Source: Chrysomallon squamiferum (lineage: Eukaryota; Mollusca; Gastropoda; Neomphalida; Peltospiridae). From it: a stretch of 64,000 nucleotides of DNA. The stretch is taken from the NCBI GenBank assembly GCA_012295275.1, contig CM022674.1:219501-283500 (forward strand), written 5' to 3'. The notes under the pieces were generated by a model. The model searched no databases and was not told the origin of the DNA. It saw only the letters and a program-made list of their open reading frames with translations. Shown in pieces: positions 46,200-60,350 of the stretch (the stretch's first letter is position 1; each line of letters starts with the position of its first letter). The position numbers and the translations under genes are program-made.

Positions 46200-46570
46200 C
46201 CTCAAAACATATTGTTATTTTTATCATCGATATTATCGATCATTCCATTAACGCAAACATAAGACAAACATTTTACACCGCAAGTCAATATTAACTTGGT
46301 GGGAATAATTCGTTTCGGGGCAAAAAAGCCGACACAAATTTGACGCAGTTTGTTACCAGCGGACGACAATGACCGATTATGTTTTCTGAACGCTGATTGG
46401 CTAACGGGCTTCGGTGCACTTAAAATCACTTACGCCAGTCGAAAGCGGACAATAGAACTAACAATAACCAATCAATGCGTCATTAGCTCGTATTGGGTTC
46501 TGTTTGGTTTCTGATTTGATTCACCTCCAGTTTGTAATGATATTTGTCGTACTCGTGTTGTGGTTCCGCT
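46200..46570. other. Less AT-rich patch with two CCAAT boxes
   Basis: Contains GATTGGCT (46415 region) and AACCAATCA (46465 region) in opposite orientations within about 60 bases, plus several CpGs. This is promoter-like composition but there is no recognisable adjacent exon. Confidence 0.25.
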
Positions 46571-46789
46571 CAAGGTGGAAACTCAGGGGCGGATGTAGGG
46601 CGTTGATTCCTGCCCTCACCTATTGTTCGTGAGTTTAAATTGTGTGTGTGTAACGACCGGATACAGGGTGTGGCTACATCACTCCATCCCTTAAGTATGA
46701 GTTTAGTTGTTTGTTTGGTTTGTAATGACTTGTGAAATTTAAAATGTCGGCTGATCATGGTGTGGTTGTACGTACGTACAGAAAACGAG

Positions 46790-47080
46790 ATGGACGGAGA
46801 GGTGGACTTATGATGACAGATGAACTGATATAGATAGATGGACAGACTTAGATAGACAGATAGATAGATAGACAGAGAGACAAACATAGGTAAGTTCGTA
46901 GAGGATCAGAGAGAAATAGACAGACAGATGGAAAAATAGATGTATAGACAGACAGATAGGTAGACAGACGACTAGGTAGACCTAGATAGGTTTATGAATG
47001 GATGGATAAATGAATGGAGACAGATAGACAGACAGATAAACAGACAGACAGACACCCCGACAGCTAGATAGATAATAATA
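46790..47080. repeat. Degenerate (GATA)n/(GACA)n array
   Basis: Imperfect AGATAGACAGA-type tetranucleotides spread over almost 300 bases. Confidence 0.8.
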
Positions 47081-47915
<835 letters not shown>

Positions 47916-48379
47916 AATCTCTCATTCCCTCCCTACAGTATAGATATATTATATGATGAAGATGAAAATATATGACAGAATGAAGAACGTAGATATATAT
48001 ATCTTTGTTCCTTCCTTCATTCCTGTCATATCTTTCCCTTTTTCTCATCTTTATCTTCCAGTCTTTCATAGCTCAGCTCTCCTTTCATTTTTTATTGACC
48101 CCAGAATAGATTTAAAAACTATAATTACCTTGATCCGCATTACATCACTGGTGAACGAGGTACAAAGATAATCTTGAAAAGTGCAGAACATAAAATTAAT
48201 TCCTGGGGGGGATGTATTTAATGTTTTAACCTGATAAAATAACATTAAATTAGCCAGACGTCTGTTTCCGAACGAAACAAAATCACAGCTATTTATGTTT
48301 ATTCTTTAACGTACAAGAATTTTTTTCTCCTTCTTTACCTATAACTTTATTTCTCTTTCTTTCCTTTATACATCCGTAT

Positions 48380-48735
48380 AATGATAATACTTACTTATAC
48401 AAAAACTATTACTGCTAGTACTACTACTGCTACAGTACTACTACCACTACTGCTACTACTACCTCTGCTGCTTCTGCTATTACAACCACTATTACTATTA
48501 CTACTAGTACTACTACTACCACTACACTACCACTTTTACTGCTATATAACTATTACTGTCACTACAACTACTGTCATATTATTATTAGTGCTATAAAATT
48601 ACCTCTACCGCTACTTCTACTTCTACTACTACATTACTACTTGTACTACCATTACTGTTACAACTACCACTACTACAAGCACTTCTGCTACATTACTGCA
48701 ACACTACTACGTCTTCTGCTATTAGTATTAATACG
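48380..48735. repeat. Degenerate (CTA)n array
   Basis: About 350 bases of imperfect CTACTACTGCTAC trinucleotides, like those at 24930 and 34930. Confidence 0.8.
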
Positions 48736-49020
48736 ACGACAACGACAACTACTATTTCAACCGCTAATTATAACTACAATGCAAATCAACAATGCAAGAA
48801 CATATAACCAGAATAATACAGCATCCATATCTTAAAAAAAAGTTCTCAAGAAAAGTGAGTGTAACACTGAAGAAGTGATTGAATCTAGCTAATGATAAAC
48901 AGACATGCGGAACATTCACATCAGACTTCTCATCATTCAGTTTACACAGGCGTCTTAGCGACTCCAGTGAAAAAACCTCAACACGCTTTTCTCACGTTCA
49001 TTATTACCCGTGTAGTCGTT

Positions 49021-49272
49021 GACATCGAGATAGCGCTGGCTGGGGACTGGGAGGGAGACGTCGAGATAGCGCTGGCTGGGGACTGGGAGGGAGACGTCGA
49101 GATAGCGCTGGCTGGGGACTGGGAGGGAGACGTCAAGATAATGCTGGCAGGGGACTGGGAAGGAGACGTCGAGATAGCGCTGGCTGGGGACTGGGAGGGA
49201 GACGTCGAGATAATGCTGGCAGGGGACTGGGAGGGAGACATCGAGATAGCGCTGGCAGGGAGGGGTTGGAGG
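49021..49272 (+). repeat. 36-bp minisatellite, seven copies with a two-type pattern
   Basis: Units start every 36 bases from 49021. Most read GAGATAGCGCTGGCTGGGGA; units 4 and 6 read ATAATGCTGGCAGGGGA; unit 7 is a hybrid ending in the flank. The period is a multiple of three, so both strands stay open (Glu-Ile-Ala-Leu-Ala-Gly repeats on plus). The surrounding frame has no gene-like features and I do not call a protein. Confidence 0.95.
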
Positions 49273-49383
49273 TTTCCGGGGGGAAGGAACTGACATGCGC
49301 ACGACTGAAGTGTGTTAGTACATGGGTGGAGTTGTTTCGTTCTCTCTCCTAATTAACGTTTTTTCTGGAATTGAAAGAAGAAA

Positions 49384-49560
49384 ATAGTATATAAATAAAT
49401 AGATAAATAAACAAAAAATATAAATATATAAATAAAAAATTAAATAAATAAATAAAAAAATTATATAAATATATAAATAAAAAATTAAACAAATAAATAA
49501 ATATACAAAAATATAAATAAGTAAGTAAATAAAAAATAAATAAATAAACAAACAACAACA
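49384..49560. repeat. (AAAT)n-type low-complexity array
   Basis: AAATA/ATATAAAT units with TATATAA insertions. Tyr-Leu-Phe-Ile frames are artefacts. Confidence 0.9.
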
Positions 49561-49799
49561 GCAACATCTGTTCTAGTAATGCTTCCAATTACTAATTCTG
49601 CTTCTACCATACGTCCTTTACATTCACTACAACCCCTACTGCTGCTATTACAACCCCTACTGCTGCAATTACAACATAATAATAACAACAATTACAAGGA
49701 GGAAAAAGAAGACGAAAGATGATTAAAGAAAGAAAGAAACAATGAAAAAAAAAACATAAAAAAACAACAAACCCCCAGCAAAACAAAACTTAACTAAAC

Positions 49800-49811
49800 T
49801 AACAAACAAAA

Positions 49812-49854
<43 letters not shown>

Positions 49855-50044
49855 ACCACAAACAAGAACGAGAAAATTAAGAAAACAAAAAGAAAGAAAA
49901 CTAAGGAGGAAAAAGAGACTAAAGATAAAGAGAACTCACGTAGATCTGTTACATGAAGATTTCTCAGTCTAAGTGTTGCCTGCTCCTTTAGTTTAAGTCT
50001 CAATCAATCTCAGTCACATCTTAAAAAAAATAAACCAACAACAC

Positions 50045-50116
<72 letters not shown>

Positions 50117-50450
50117 AAAAATAAAAATAAAAATAACAATAATAATTAAGTGAAAAAAAAGAAGAAAAGGAAAAGAGATAAAAACACTAACAGTATAATA
50201 AATAAATAGATAAATAAATAGATAAATAGACAAATGAATAAATAAGAAAGTAAGTAAGAAAGTATGTAAGGAAGTAAATAAATAGATTAAGTAAATAAAT
50301 AAATAAATAGATAAATAAATAAATAAATAAATATATATAAATACATAAATAAATAGATAAATATATAAATAGATAAATAGATAAATAAATAAATAGATAA
50401 ATAGATAAATAAATAAATAAATAATAAATATAAATAGTTAAATAAATAAA
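49800..50450. repeat. (AAAT)n, (AC)n and (AAAT/AGAT)n cluster
   Basis: Three arrays: AAAT at 49810-49854, AC at 50048-50113 and mixed AAAT/AGAT/AAGT at 50195-50435. Confidence 0.9.
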
Positions 50451-50459
50451 CAAACAAGA

Positions 50460-52130
50460 ACATACATAAGAACTTAGAAGAAGAAGAAGAAGAAAGAAAA
50501 AACAGAAGACGAATGTCTACTAAACTATTTTCTAGAGCCGGTTTCCTTTCCCTCAGTTAGACGTTATCTTTTCTGTAATCTGGGTCGTTACATTAGAGCC
50601 GTTGTTAAAGTCACAATTTATTATTATTTTCTAAGGATTGTTATTCATCTCTTTTTTTTTTTTTTTTTTTTTTACAGAAGAGTCTAGTGGTGTAGAAGTT
50701 TAAAGTAAACAAATATACAGAAAACTGTACACACGAATACGCACAGATTATGGAATACTAACCTGATGATGCATGGACTTTTAGGATTAGTTAGAACAGG
50801 GCGGATGGATGGATAAGTGGACAGAAGGATGGACAGATGGCTAGATGGATTGATGGGTAGGTTGACGGAGAGAGGGATGTATAAATGGATGTACGAATGA
50901 ATGAACAGAATGTATGAATGGTTGGAGAGGAAAACAGAAGTGCGGGTAAAACAAAAATGTATCTAGATTGAAGAATTAGCTAAACTGCTGATTCGTGAAT
51001 GGCTGGATAGATAGATAGGTGTGTAATAATTAGAAAAAAATCATTGATCAATAACAAATAATAATACAAAATAATTTAAAAAATTAAAAGTAAATAAATA
51101 AATAAATTAAAAAAAATAAAAATAAATATAAATAAATAAGTAAATAAATAAATAAAATGAATAAATTACAAAGAAGTAAGTAAATAAATAAATAAATAAA
51201 AATATTTCAAGGAATAATTATTTAGAAAATGAATTTTAAAAATACTTTCGTTTCTGAATCGTAGATAAAATTAATATTTAGTAGAAAGCAAATGACAACA
51301 GCTGTTTGCTGTTTCCATAAATCTGAACACGGAAACGTTATAGTGACGTCAGCAGTTGTTTTATGACAACAAACATCTTCAGAATTTGTTAAAAACATGA
51401 TTTGGCAAACGTTTCGCAAGTCTGATTTACGGTGGGTTGGAAAGAATTTTATTATTGTTATTATTATATTACAAAGGTATCGTTTTTAAGGAGGTTTAAA
51501 ATGCGCACTTTCTCTTTAGAGACAGATAATCAAGAAAATACGTAAGATTTGTGATGATGTAGATGTGTTTTTGAGCCTGATACCAAGTTTACATTTAGGT
51601 TTTATCACTACGTGTCGATAGAAAAAAAATTAAATATTATTTTAGTTTGCGAAAATAAAGATCGACACTTTTATTTGACGTCACACAATAAACTTTTCTG
51701 TGAAAGAAATTGACGTGTAAACCTCAAACCTCAGCTCTTATTTCATTGGTAAGTAGAGATTAATTAATTATGATAATGAATTTACGATTAAAACGTTAAT
51801 GTGTTTAATTGCTATGTATTTAGCTGTATACTAAGGAAAGTGTGTCGATTCCTCTGTCTATTACCTAACTAGCTAAATAAAAAAATAATTAAAATCGAAT
51901 AAAAACTGTCCCTTCATAATCTGTACCAGACTTGTAACTGTAATCCGGCGATCACTTGGAATCCATTACGTCGCAAATTGACTTAGTAACTGCCACCGAC
52001 TTACAGAAATCATTGTGTGTATGCAACGGATATCAGCGGCATTAGGTTTCAGCAAAAATGTCTCCAAAACTGATTTAATTTACATACAAGACAGACATGT
52101 ACACCCAAGTTAAAAACACGCGTACAGGTG
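50460..52130. other. Gene-free sequence upstream of the 52.6-kb promoter, with CRE palindromes
   Basis: AT-rich DNA with degenerate GGATGGATG repeats (50800-50930) and (AAAT)n (51085-51200). Two exact TGACGTCA palindromes (cAMP-response element type) occur at 51344-51351 and 51676-51683. No coding exon was recognised. Confidence 0.5.
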
Positions 52131-52136
52131 CATGTA

Positions 52137-52213
52137 CAAATAAATAAATAAATAAATAAGTAAATAAATAAATAAATAAATAAGTAAATAAATAAATAAA
52201 TAAATAAATAAAT
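52137..52213. repeat. (AAAT)n tetranucleotide repeat
   Basis: About 19 units with AAGT variants. Confidence 0.95.
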
Positions 52214-52631
52214 ACTGGATGTATGAAAGGACTGTCAACGAAAGTAGGGCGGAGAGAAAGCGCGCGAAGTAAAACTGTACTGCGCGTACATTGCTAGAGT
52301 ACCAAACGACAAAACTAAGGTTATGCACTTAAAAAACCTGTTCCGAATATTTTCATTTTGTCGTAGCTGTTAGGCCAGGAATCTCCGCGCGGTTATAAAT
52401 AAACCACTCGTTTGAAAATTATATTTATGTGACTACTAGACTGGGCCCCAGCCTCGTTGTGGCTGTGACGCGTGCACACTGTTAGCGAAGTGTTCGCTTG
52501 CGGGACAATCCCAACACAGAAGTTTCCAGTTAGCTGCGCGAAGTATCGATCGATCGCTCTTGCTCTGTGCGCGTTCTCTCACGCGCTAAAATTATGTAGT
52601 GCCCGCCTCGATTCTGGGAGCACCACCCGAG

Positions 52632-52638
52632 TATAAAT
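52632..52638 (+). promoter_or_regulatory. TATA box, candidate promoter of the 53.1-kb gene
   Basis: TATAAAT follows a CpG-bearing stretch with GCGCGAAG, GTGCGCGTTC and CACGCG (52500-52600), unlike the AT-rich surroundings. Start of transcription would be near 52660, giving a leader of about 430 bases to the ATG at 53089. Confidence 0.5.
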
Positions 52639-53088
52639 GACAAAGCTGGGATTAAAACGAGAACAAGAAAGTGAGAGGAGAAGAAGAAGAAGAAAAGTTT
52701 TTGAGAACAGAAGGAGAGAATTTCGCTGGCTGTTATCGTCTGTTGAAACGTTGTTCCACTTAACAATGTTTATTTGTGACGACTCTTAATAACTGGAATT
52801 TTAAATAAACACGAAACGAAATGAAAGAGTAGCGATATTTTTTTTATTTTTTATTAATATCTCCTGGTTCTTTTTTTTTATTATTATTTCTTTTCATAAA
52901 CTTGGAGGAGTGAAAAAATACAGAGGTAACGAAGCTGAAAGATCAGATATTTCAGATCAAAAAAATATAATTAAAAATCACAGCCGGATTACCACTTAAT
53001 TCTGTGAAGTAATTCTGGATTATAGGATTATGAAGTGTTTATTATCGTCTGGCTTATGACTTGTTGTGTTCTGTCTGATAAAAGGATA

Positions 53089-53195
53089 ATGGAGAAATTG
53101 ACATTAATTTCTGTGATTGTGACAGTCGTGTTTTGTGGAGGTTCTGGTGGTCAGCCTCTCATAGTAAACATGGGGTACCAGCTTCACGCGGGCAT
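53089..53195 (+). CDS. First coding exon of a predicted secreted protein
   Basis: The ATG opens 35 codons that form a classic signal peptide: MEKLT, a hydrophobic core LISVIVTVVFC, then a small-residue cleavage region (GGSGGQP). PLIVNMGYQLHAG follows. The exon ends at a strong GTAAGTG donor in phase 2. A TATA box lies about 450 bases upstream. No second exon was recognised in the remaining 10.8 kb, so the gene probably continues beyond the window across a long first intron. The mature start faintly recalls type-B carboxylesterases (V-x-LGY near the N-terminus), but this rests on a few residues and I do not assign a family. Confidence 0.55.
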
Positions 53196-53216
53196 GTAAG
53201 TGAAATATTCATCATT

Positions 53217-53279
53217 GTTTAATTTAATTTAATTTAATTTAATTTAATCTTCTTCTTCTTCTTCTTCTTCTTCTTCTTC

Positions 53280-53337
<58 letters not shown>

Positions 53338-53338
53338 T
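53217..53338. repeat. (AATTT)n-(CTT)n-(ATT)n compound microsatellite
   Basis: Begins about 20 bases after the donor of the secreted-protein exon; three repeat types follow each other. Confidence 0.95.
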
Positions 53339-53483
53339 TAAATACTTACGCACCTACTCCCATAATTTAATATGAATGACTGTGTGTGTGTGTGTTTATA
53401 TGTTTATGTGCGTATATACGTATGTTTGTGTTTATGCTTATGTACGTCTATATGTTTGTACTGGTCTTTTAATGGGGGTTTTC

Positions 53484-53501
53484 AGAGAGAGAGAGAGAGA
53501 G

Positions 53502-53589
<88 letters not shown>
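53484..53589. repeat. (AG)n microsatellite
   Basis: AG run with one ACAC interruption near 53501. Confidence 0.95.
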
Positions 53590-53592
<3 letters not shown>

Positions 53593-53599
53593 TGTGCTG

Positions 53600-54900
53600 A
53601 CGCAGCAATATAAAAATTCAGTTTTCCTGTGAGCCATGAGTTGCTCCACTGACGTTCTTTGCTTTTACTTCTTTTTATTTTTTTTTTTATTTCTCGCTTT
53701 GCTTGTTATTATTATTAGTTTTTAGTTTAGTTTATCTCTTTTCGAACAAAATTTTATATATTTCAGTCATTCATTCATTCTTTCTTTCTTTAGGTGTCAT
53801 TAGTTATAGTTTAGATTTCTATTTCTATTTATTTCTTTTTTTTTTCATTTTCAGTTTCACGTACTTTCTTAATTTACTTTACTGTTTGGACATTCCTTTC
53901 TTTCGTTCACTTTTTCTTTCTTTAATCTCGTCATTCTTTAAAATATTATGATAACGAACCAGTCTGCATTTGTATCGAGTTTTCTCATTCGTTTATTTTA
54001 TTTTTATTTCTTTCTTTACTTCCTTCATTCAGTTCTTTTTTATTCTTACTATCTTTCAGAAATTATTGCATAGAAATGCGGAGTGCATTCACCTTTTGTC
54101 TTTTTGTTTATTTACTCCCCTGTCTTCTCTAAACTTTATTTCCTAAGCATTTAATACACATCTCCCTTCACATGATCGCTGTCTGTCGTTGTTACACAAA
54201 AACGTTTCCTTTATTATTTGAAATGCGTACCTGCACTCAATTAATCCTTGTTACTGAACCGTGCAATGCGCAATTCAAGCGAGCCTTCTGCAGCCCACAA
54301 CTGTGAGAAAAAACATTTTTACTTTGTCACTGACCGTGTTAGAAATAACGTAAAGAACCGCAATAAATATAACCTAATTAACTGCAAGGAACCAACAGAC
54401 GTACAGAGACACATGAATACATATTTTTTATTATTATTATTAATTTGTTATTTTTATAGAAGTTACCTTCAGCAAGTTTTTCAGCGATGTTTTCTTCCAT
54501 TTTGAAATTCTCTTCTGATTATTAAACCCGTCGCTTTGTCTGAAATTCTGTCTGTGTGTTATTTCTTTCTGTTCTTCAGTTTCTTTCTTTATCGGTTTCC
54601 CACACCATTTTCCTGACACGATTTATTTTCTTTTTTTAACTTTTTAATTTTTTTTTTTTTTAAATTGCTTTTCAAATTTTTCTACATACTTATTTCAGAT
54701 TATGTTTCAAAATCAAAGTATTTAAAATTATAATAACAAATAAATAACTATATAAATAAAAAAATAAATAAATAAATAAATAAAAGAGAAAACAGAAAAA
54801 AACATTTTAAAAATGAAAGAAAATAAAAATACATAAACACAACTAGAAAATAAAACAACTAAAATAAAAGATAAACTTTACCGCCACTAATAACAAACAA
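53600..54900. other. T-rich intronic or intergenic sequence
   Basis: TTTC/TTCATT-rich stretches alternate with unique-looking sequence. No exon or RNA gene supported. Confidence 0.5.
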
Positions 54901-54903
54901 ATC

Positions 54904-54937
<34 letters not shown>

Positions 54938-54976
54938 TTAATAATAATAATAACAATAGTAATAGTAGTAGTAGTA

Positions 54977-55035
<59 letters not shown>

Positions 55036-55150
55036 TAATAATAACAACAACAATAACAATAATAATAATAATCATAATCATTACAATAACAACAACAATA
55101 ATCATGATAATGATGATGACGTCAACAATTATCATAATAACAACACCAGT
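54904..55150. repeat. (AAT)n/(AAC)n/(AGT)n array
   Basis: About 240 bases of AAT units with AGT and AAC blocks, ending in GATGATGACGTCA, which contains an exact TGACGTCA at 55117-55124. Confidence 0.9.
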
Positions 55151-55282
55151 AATAACACTGATATTCCACATTTAGTAGTTATTTAATTCAGTGACGGTGA
55201 AAAAGACATAATTATAACACATAGCAAATTAGTCGAGCTTGTGACGTACTTTACATCCCCAGTAAATCAGTGTTCGAGAATC

Positions 55283-55369
55283 CGCACAGATCACCCTTGT
55301 GTTAGTGTTAGTATGTTAACATGTAAACAGATCAGCCGTGTGTTAGTGTTAGTATGTTAACATGTAAAC
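55283..55369 (+). repeat. 43-bp tandem duplication
   Basis: GTGTTAGTGTTAGTATGTTAACATGTAAAC occurs twice, each after an ACAGATCA(C/G)CC(T/G)T segment. The copies are almost identical, so the event is recent. Confidence 0.85.
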
Positions 55370-55498
55370 GAATAAGCTAGAAAGAGCATAAAATGAGGTA
55401 GTTACGGAATTGGAAAACGGTTCGTGCAAGTTTTGAGCTCAGTGACGTAGCCATTTTATATATTTATTGTTGTACTTTGCTTATTCTTAAATCTGGTC

Positions 55499-55499
<1 letters not shown>

Positions 55500-55574
<75 letters not shown>

Positions 55575-55606
55575 AATACAGAAGGATGAGAGAAAGATAA
55601 ATAATA

Positions 55607-55664
<58 letters not shown>

Positions 55665-55668
55665 TATA
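55500..55668. repeat. (AG)n and (AAT)n microsatellites
   Basis: AG run 55500-55572 and AAT run 55605-55665. Confidence 0.95.
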
Positions 55669-56330
55669 ATAATGAAATATAAATAGATTTAAACCTTTAT
55701 GCCACAATTATATCCCTATATAAATATTAATAAAGCAAATTATGCGTGATTTGCAGATTGACTGTGTTTACTAACCAGTTAACACACATTTAACAGGCCT
55801 CTGAGTCTAGCACACAAAGGGTTAATGCGATCACTGACGCCGATGGGGCTGGAGTCAATCGAAAGTAAACTAATAAAATAAATATTACGTCATAAATGAG
55901 AAGCAATTTTATTGGTTAATATAGACAGTACGTGTATGCGGCTGTAGATTTGCAAACATATTTCAGTTATAAGTTCTAATTATAAGTTTTGACTAATTAT
56001 CTCACCTTGAGAGAATAAAAAATTTGTGTAGGAACTAAATATGTAGATATGTAGAACAGTAGAAAAAATAAAAAAATAAAAAAATTAAAACTATAATTGA
56101 TAATCATACCTGAACGGAAACAAATTCTTCATGTGAAATATTCATTTAAAAGCTTTGAAAGATACGTGCGCATATGTATATTTGCAAACACACGTATGCA
56201 CGCACGCACGCACACACATAATTGTAAGAAGATGCCCGCTTGCGTTTTACATTACATATAATGATACACGCACATGCATACACACACATCGTGCACATAT
56301 ACACACACATATATATATATATACACACAC

Positions 56331-56731
<401 letters not shown>

Positions 56732-56769
56732 TAACTCAGCTCATTTTTCGCAGAAGGCGAAAGAAATCG

Positions 56770-56805
56770 AACATTCCGGAAGTACAGCACATCCGGAAGT
56801 ACTTG
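56770..56805. promoter_or_regulatory. Paired ETS-type sites
   Basis: CCGGAAGT at 56776-56783 and 56793-56800, same orientation and 17 bases apart. GGAAGT pairs of this kind are typical of GABP/ETS-driven promoters. No exon is recognised beside them. Confidence 0.3.
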
Positions 56806-57186
56806 CCCGTAATAATGATATCACGTTGTCATGGTTACTGAGTACGGCGTCTGTTTTAACAATCATTTCTGCCCCGTGGCGAAGACTTTGGCTCCTGTAG
56901 CACACTTTGTGTTTTAACGACTGTTCGCTCGGAACCGGCACGTTTATATTTGTCATCTTCAGTTGCAAATCAAACAAACAAGCGTATGAAGTATCGAATG
57001 AAATACTTCACAGAACGATAGCGTTCGCTGAATCATACGTTTATACTGCTGATTCGACATTTCTTTTAGTCCACTGCGAAATATAAAATATCTGGGAGAT
57101 AAGGATCGCATGTATATGGACAGTTAGAGCGCGGGACGGACACAAATTCAAAGATATAGACAGATAGGTGGACAGATGCAGAAGAA

Positions 57187-57412
<226 letters not shown>

Positions 57413-57499
57413 CCTAACGACATACATACAAACAGATACATGTATGTATATATGTGTATATGTGGGTAAACGTTTTAAATTTTGAAATCCACAGACAAA

Positions 57500-57705
57500 C
57501 AGTGAGAGAGCCAGACAGAGATATGTAATAGACAGATAGCTAGATAGATAGACAGAGATATGTAATAGACAGATAGCTAGATAGATAGACAGAGACATGT
57601 AATAGACAGATAGCTAGATAGACAGACAGATAGCTAGATAGATAGACAGAGACATGTAATAGACAGATAGCTAGATAGACAGACAGATAGATTCAGAAAG
57701 AGACA
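57500..57705 (+). repeat. Minisatellite of (GATA/GACA) units with ATGTAATAGACAG
   Basis: Four copies of a unit containing ATGTAATAGACAGATAGCTAG, spaced by 40 and 60 bases, embedded in GATA/GACA tetranucleotides. Confidence 0.85.
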
Positions 57706-58019
57706 GATAAGCAGAATGATAGATAATTGTTGAGAAATATATTTAAACAGACTGTATTATTACACACACATGTGTTAGAGCGCTTGTGCAAATACATGTC
57801 TGTGTGTTGTTTATGTATTTGTGTGTTACACCCAGACACTCAGACTATCTCAGGACAAAACCGCGCTGTATGTCACTAAATTAGGTTAAATATGAAACCA
57901 ATAGGACATGTTTTTCAAGTCACGTAATCGCAAAACCGTGAAATTGGCTTCCGCTCTGACAGTTTTTTGTATCCGTGTCGTCTGGCCTAACAAAGAAGTT
58001 TTCAAAATACACCACTGTG

Positions 58020-59620
58020 ATTGTGACACACTTATATGTCCATTCCTTCCTTTGTTCGTTCATTCATTTATACCTTCGTTAGACAATTCATTCAGTCATA
58101 CCTTAGTTCGATAATATATTCAGTTATTCCTTCGTTCGTTCGATAATATATTCAGTTATTCCTTCGTTCGTTCGATAATTTCTTCTTTCGTTCATTTGTT
58201 CGTCAGTTCGTTGGATAATTCGTTAGTTTAATAATTTGTTTCAACGCTCACTCGTTTATTCGTTCCATGCATTTATTCGTTCTTTCGTTCGTGTATTTAT
58301 TCTTTCGTTCCTGTATTGTTCATGCTTTACTTCGTTCGTGCACACATTCATTATATGCTTTGTTGGATTCTGTTTCATCTGTTCGTGCCATGCATGAAAC
58401 ACAGCTGCGTAATTTTTATTTTTTTATTTTTTTAAATGTCTTTATTTAAAAGTCTTGCTGTTGAGTTGTAGGACACAGAATGTCTTAGACTAGTGTGTAT
58501 TAGTACTGATATCCTTATTCATACATTTGTGCGTTTTATTTCTTCTTCATTGATTCATAATCATAATTAGCTAGTTTTTGTTATTGTTTTAGTGTTTGTT
58601 AATTCGTTCTTTTTTCGATCTTTTATTCGTTGGTTCTTTCCTTCAAACATTAAATAATTAATTAATTTGTTTTTACTTCATTATTTCTTTCGGTTTTCTT
58701 TCATTCATTCATTCATTCATTTCTCCTTGCCTCCATTCCTTCAATCATGTCATTTACTTTTATTTTTTCATTCTCTTCATTTGTCCTTCCTTTCTTCCTT
58801 CCTTCATTAATTGACTTATTCATTGATTTGTTTAGGCATTCTGTCTTCAGATTATTAAATCATAAACACACAAATATGGTTCCGCTTTTTGTTAGATTAA
58901 AATATAATCTTTCTAGTGTTTTCTCTATTCCAAGCTCAGTTTAAAGATATAAAACAAAAAAATATATCACGTATATCTGTGTTACTCAGAAAGCTGGATT
59001 TTCTCATTTATAAAATTTACTTTTCTTTTTAAATTTTTTTATTAATATTTTTTTTTTTTAAAGATTTTTCTGTATAATGTACACATTGCATGTCATTTTT
59101 TTTTTTTATTTATGTTTATTTTATTATTATTATTTTTTAAAATTAATTCTGATATTTGATTCATAAGATACAAAGCCTGTTTGTTACTAGTTTTTATTAC
59201 CTTTATTTTTTCCCCCATTTATCAATTTGTTTGCTAAGTGCATTTTATATGCCTATTCATTCTTTCTTTCGTTCATTTATCTTGCTTTTATCTGTTAATT
59301 TTCTTCATTAGACTTTTTTGTTCATTCTTTCTTTCTTTCTTTCAACCATATATTAAGTTCATTCATTATAATAATTTATGCGTATTTTGCATCATGTATT
59401 CATTCATTCAGTAAGTCTGTCATTCACTAATTGATTCATTCATTCAATTCATTAGTTCATTCTTTCATTCATTCATTCACTCATTCATTTATTCACCCAT
59501 TCTTTTCATCATTTCCTCACTCAAGCTTTGAATCCAATATACCCCTTCATTCATTTATTCATTCAATCAGTCATTCATTCATTCATCCATTCGTTCATTT
59601 ATTCATTCCTCATAGTCAGT
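58020..59620. repeat. Degenerate (TTCA)n/(TTCG)n tract
   Basis: Scattered TTCATTCATTC and TTCGTTCG units over about 1.6 kb, separated by T-rich sequence. Ser-Phe-Ile-His frames are artefacts. Confidence 0.75.
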
Positions 59621-60214
59621 ATATCACAAATGCATACCACACATATCTATTGCAACAACAGTTCAGGAATGTAGACCTTACGTATTAATCTGCCGCTCCT
59701 AAAATGCTGGGTTATGTTTTATATCAGCTTCTCACTTGACTGCACTCGACTATAAAATACGTCCCTTACACGCTGAAGACTACAAAAAAAAAAAAAAAAA
59801 AAATTAACCTGTAACATGTACGTAACTAAACAGTTATTTACTTACGAATGCGTCTTACATAAGCTCTTAAGTATAAATAATAGACTGAGATACTTGTGTC
59901 TGAAAACTGCTGAGAGAGAAAGAGAGAAATATTTACCAGTTTTGAAGTGTTGACTACGTCATCAACACGACAGCAGTATACTCGATATACTTCAGAAGTA
60001 TAATTGTCGTATACACTTAAAGTACATTGCCGGTAATTTAGTATAAGTTAGAAGTATTCTTACAACACATCAGATGTACATGTTGTTTGTATAGCAGAAG
60101 TACACCGCTGTATTCTCAGTGATATTAACCTAAGCTTTCATTATATGATTGATACCAGGCGTATCTCAGAATTATACCAACAGTACGTTGTGCATATGTG
60201 TGTTATATGTATGT

Positions 60215-60350
60215 GTTTCTACACACACACACACACACACATGTCACAGGTATAGTATCAGTATGTCAAATGAACACTAACGTGTGTGTATGTATGTATG
60301 TATACACACACACACATGTCACAAGTATATTATCAGCATGCCAGAAGTAT
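60215..60350 (+). repeat. Two-copy repeat with ACACACATGTCAC
   Basis: (AC)n plus ATGTCACAGGTATAGTATCAG at about 60225-60265 recurs as ATGTCACAAGTATATTATCAG at about 60305-60345. Around it (59960-60400) further loose copies of AGAAGTATA and GTACATTG(C/T)C(G/A)GTAATTTAG occur. Confidence 0.7.

Noticed and set aside
48892-49302. 133- and 115-codon frames across the 36-bp minisatellite
   Set aside because: Both strands are open because the period is a multiple of three; no domain or conserved flank.
53372-53632. 86-codon frame as a second exon of the secreted protein
   Set aside because: It is GT and AG repeat translation and lacks an AG acceptor in the right phase.
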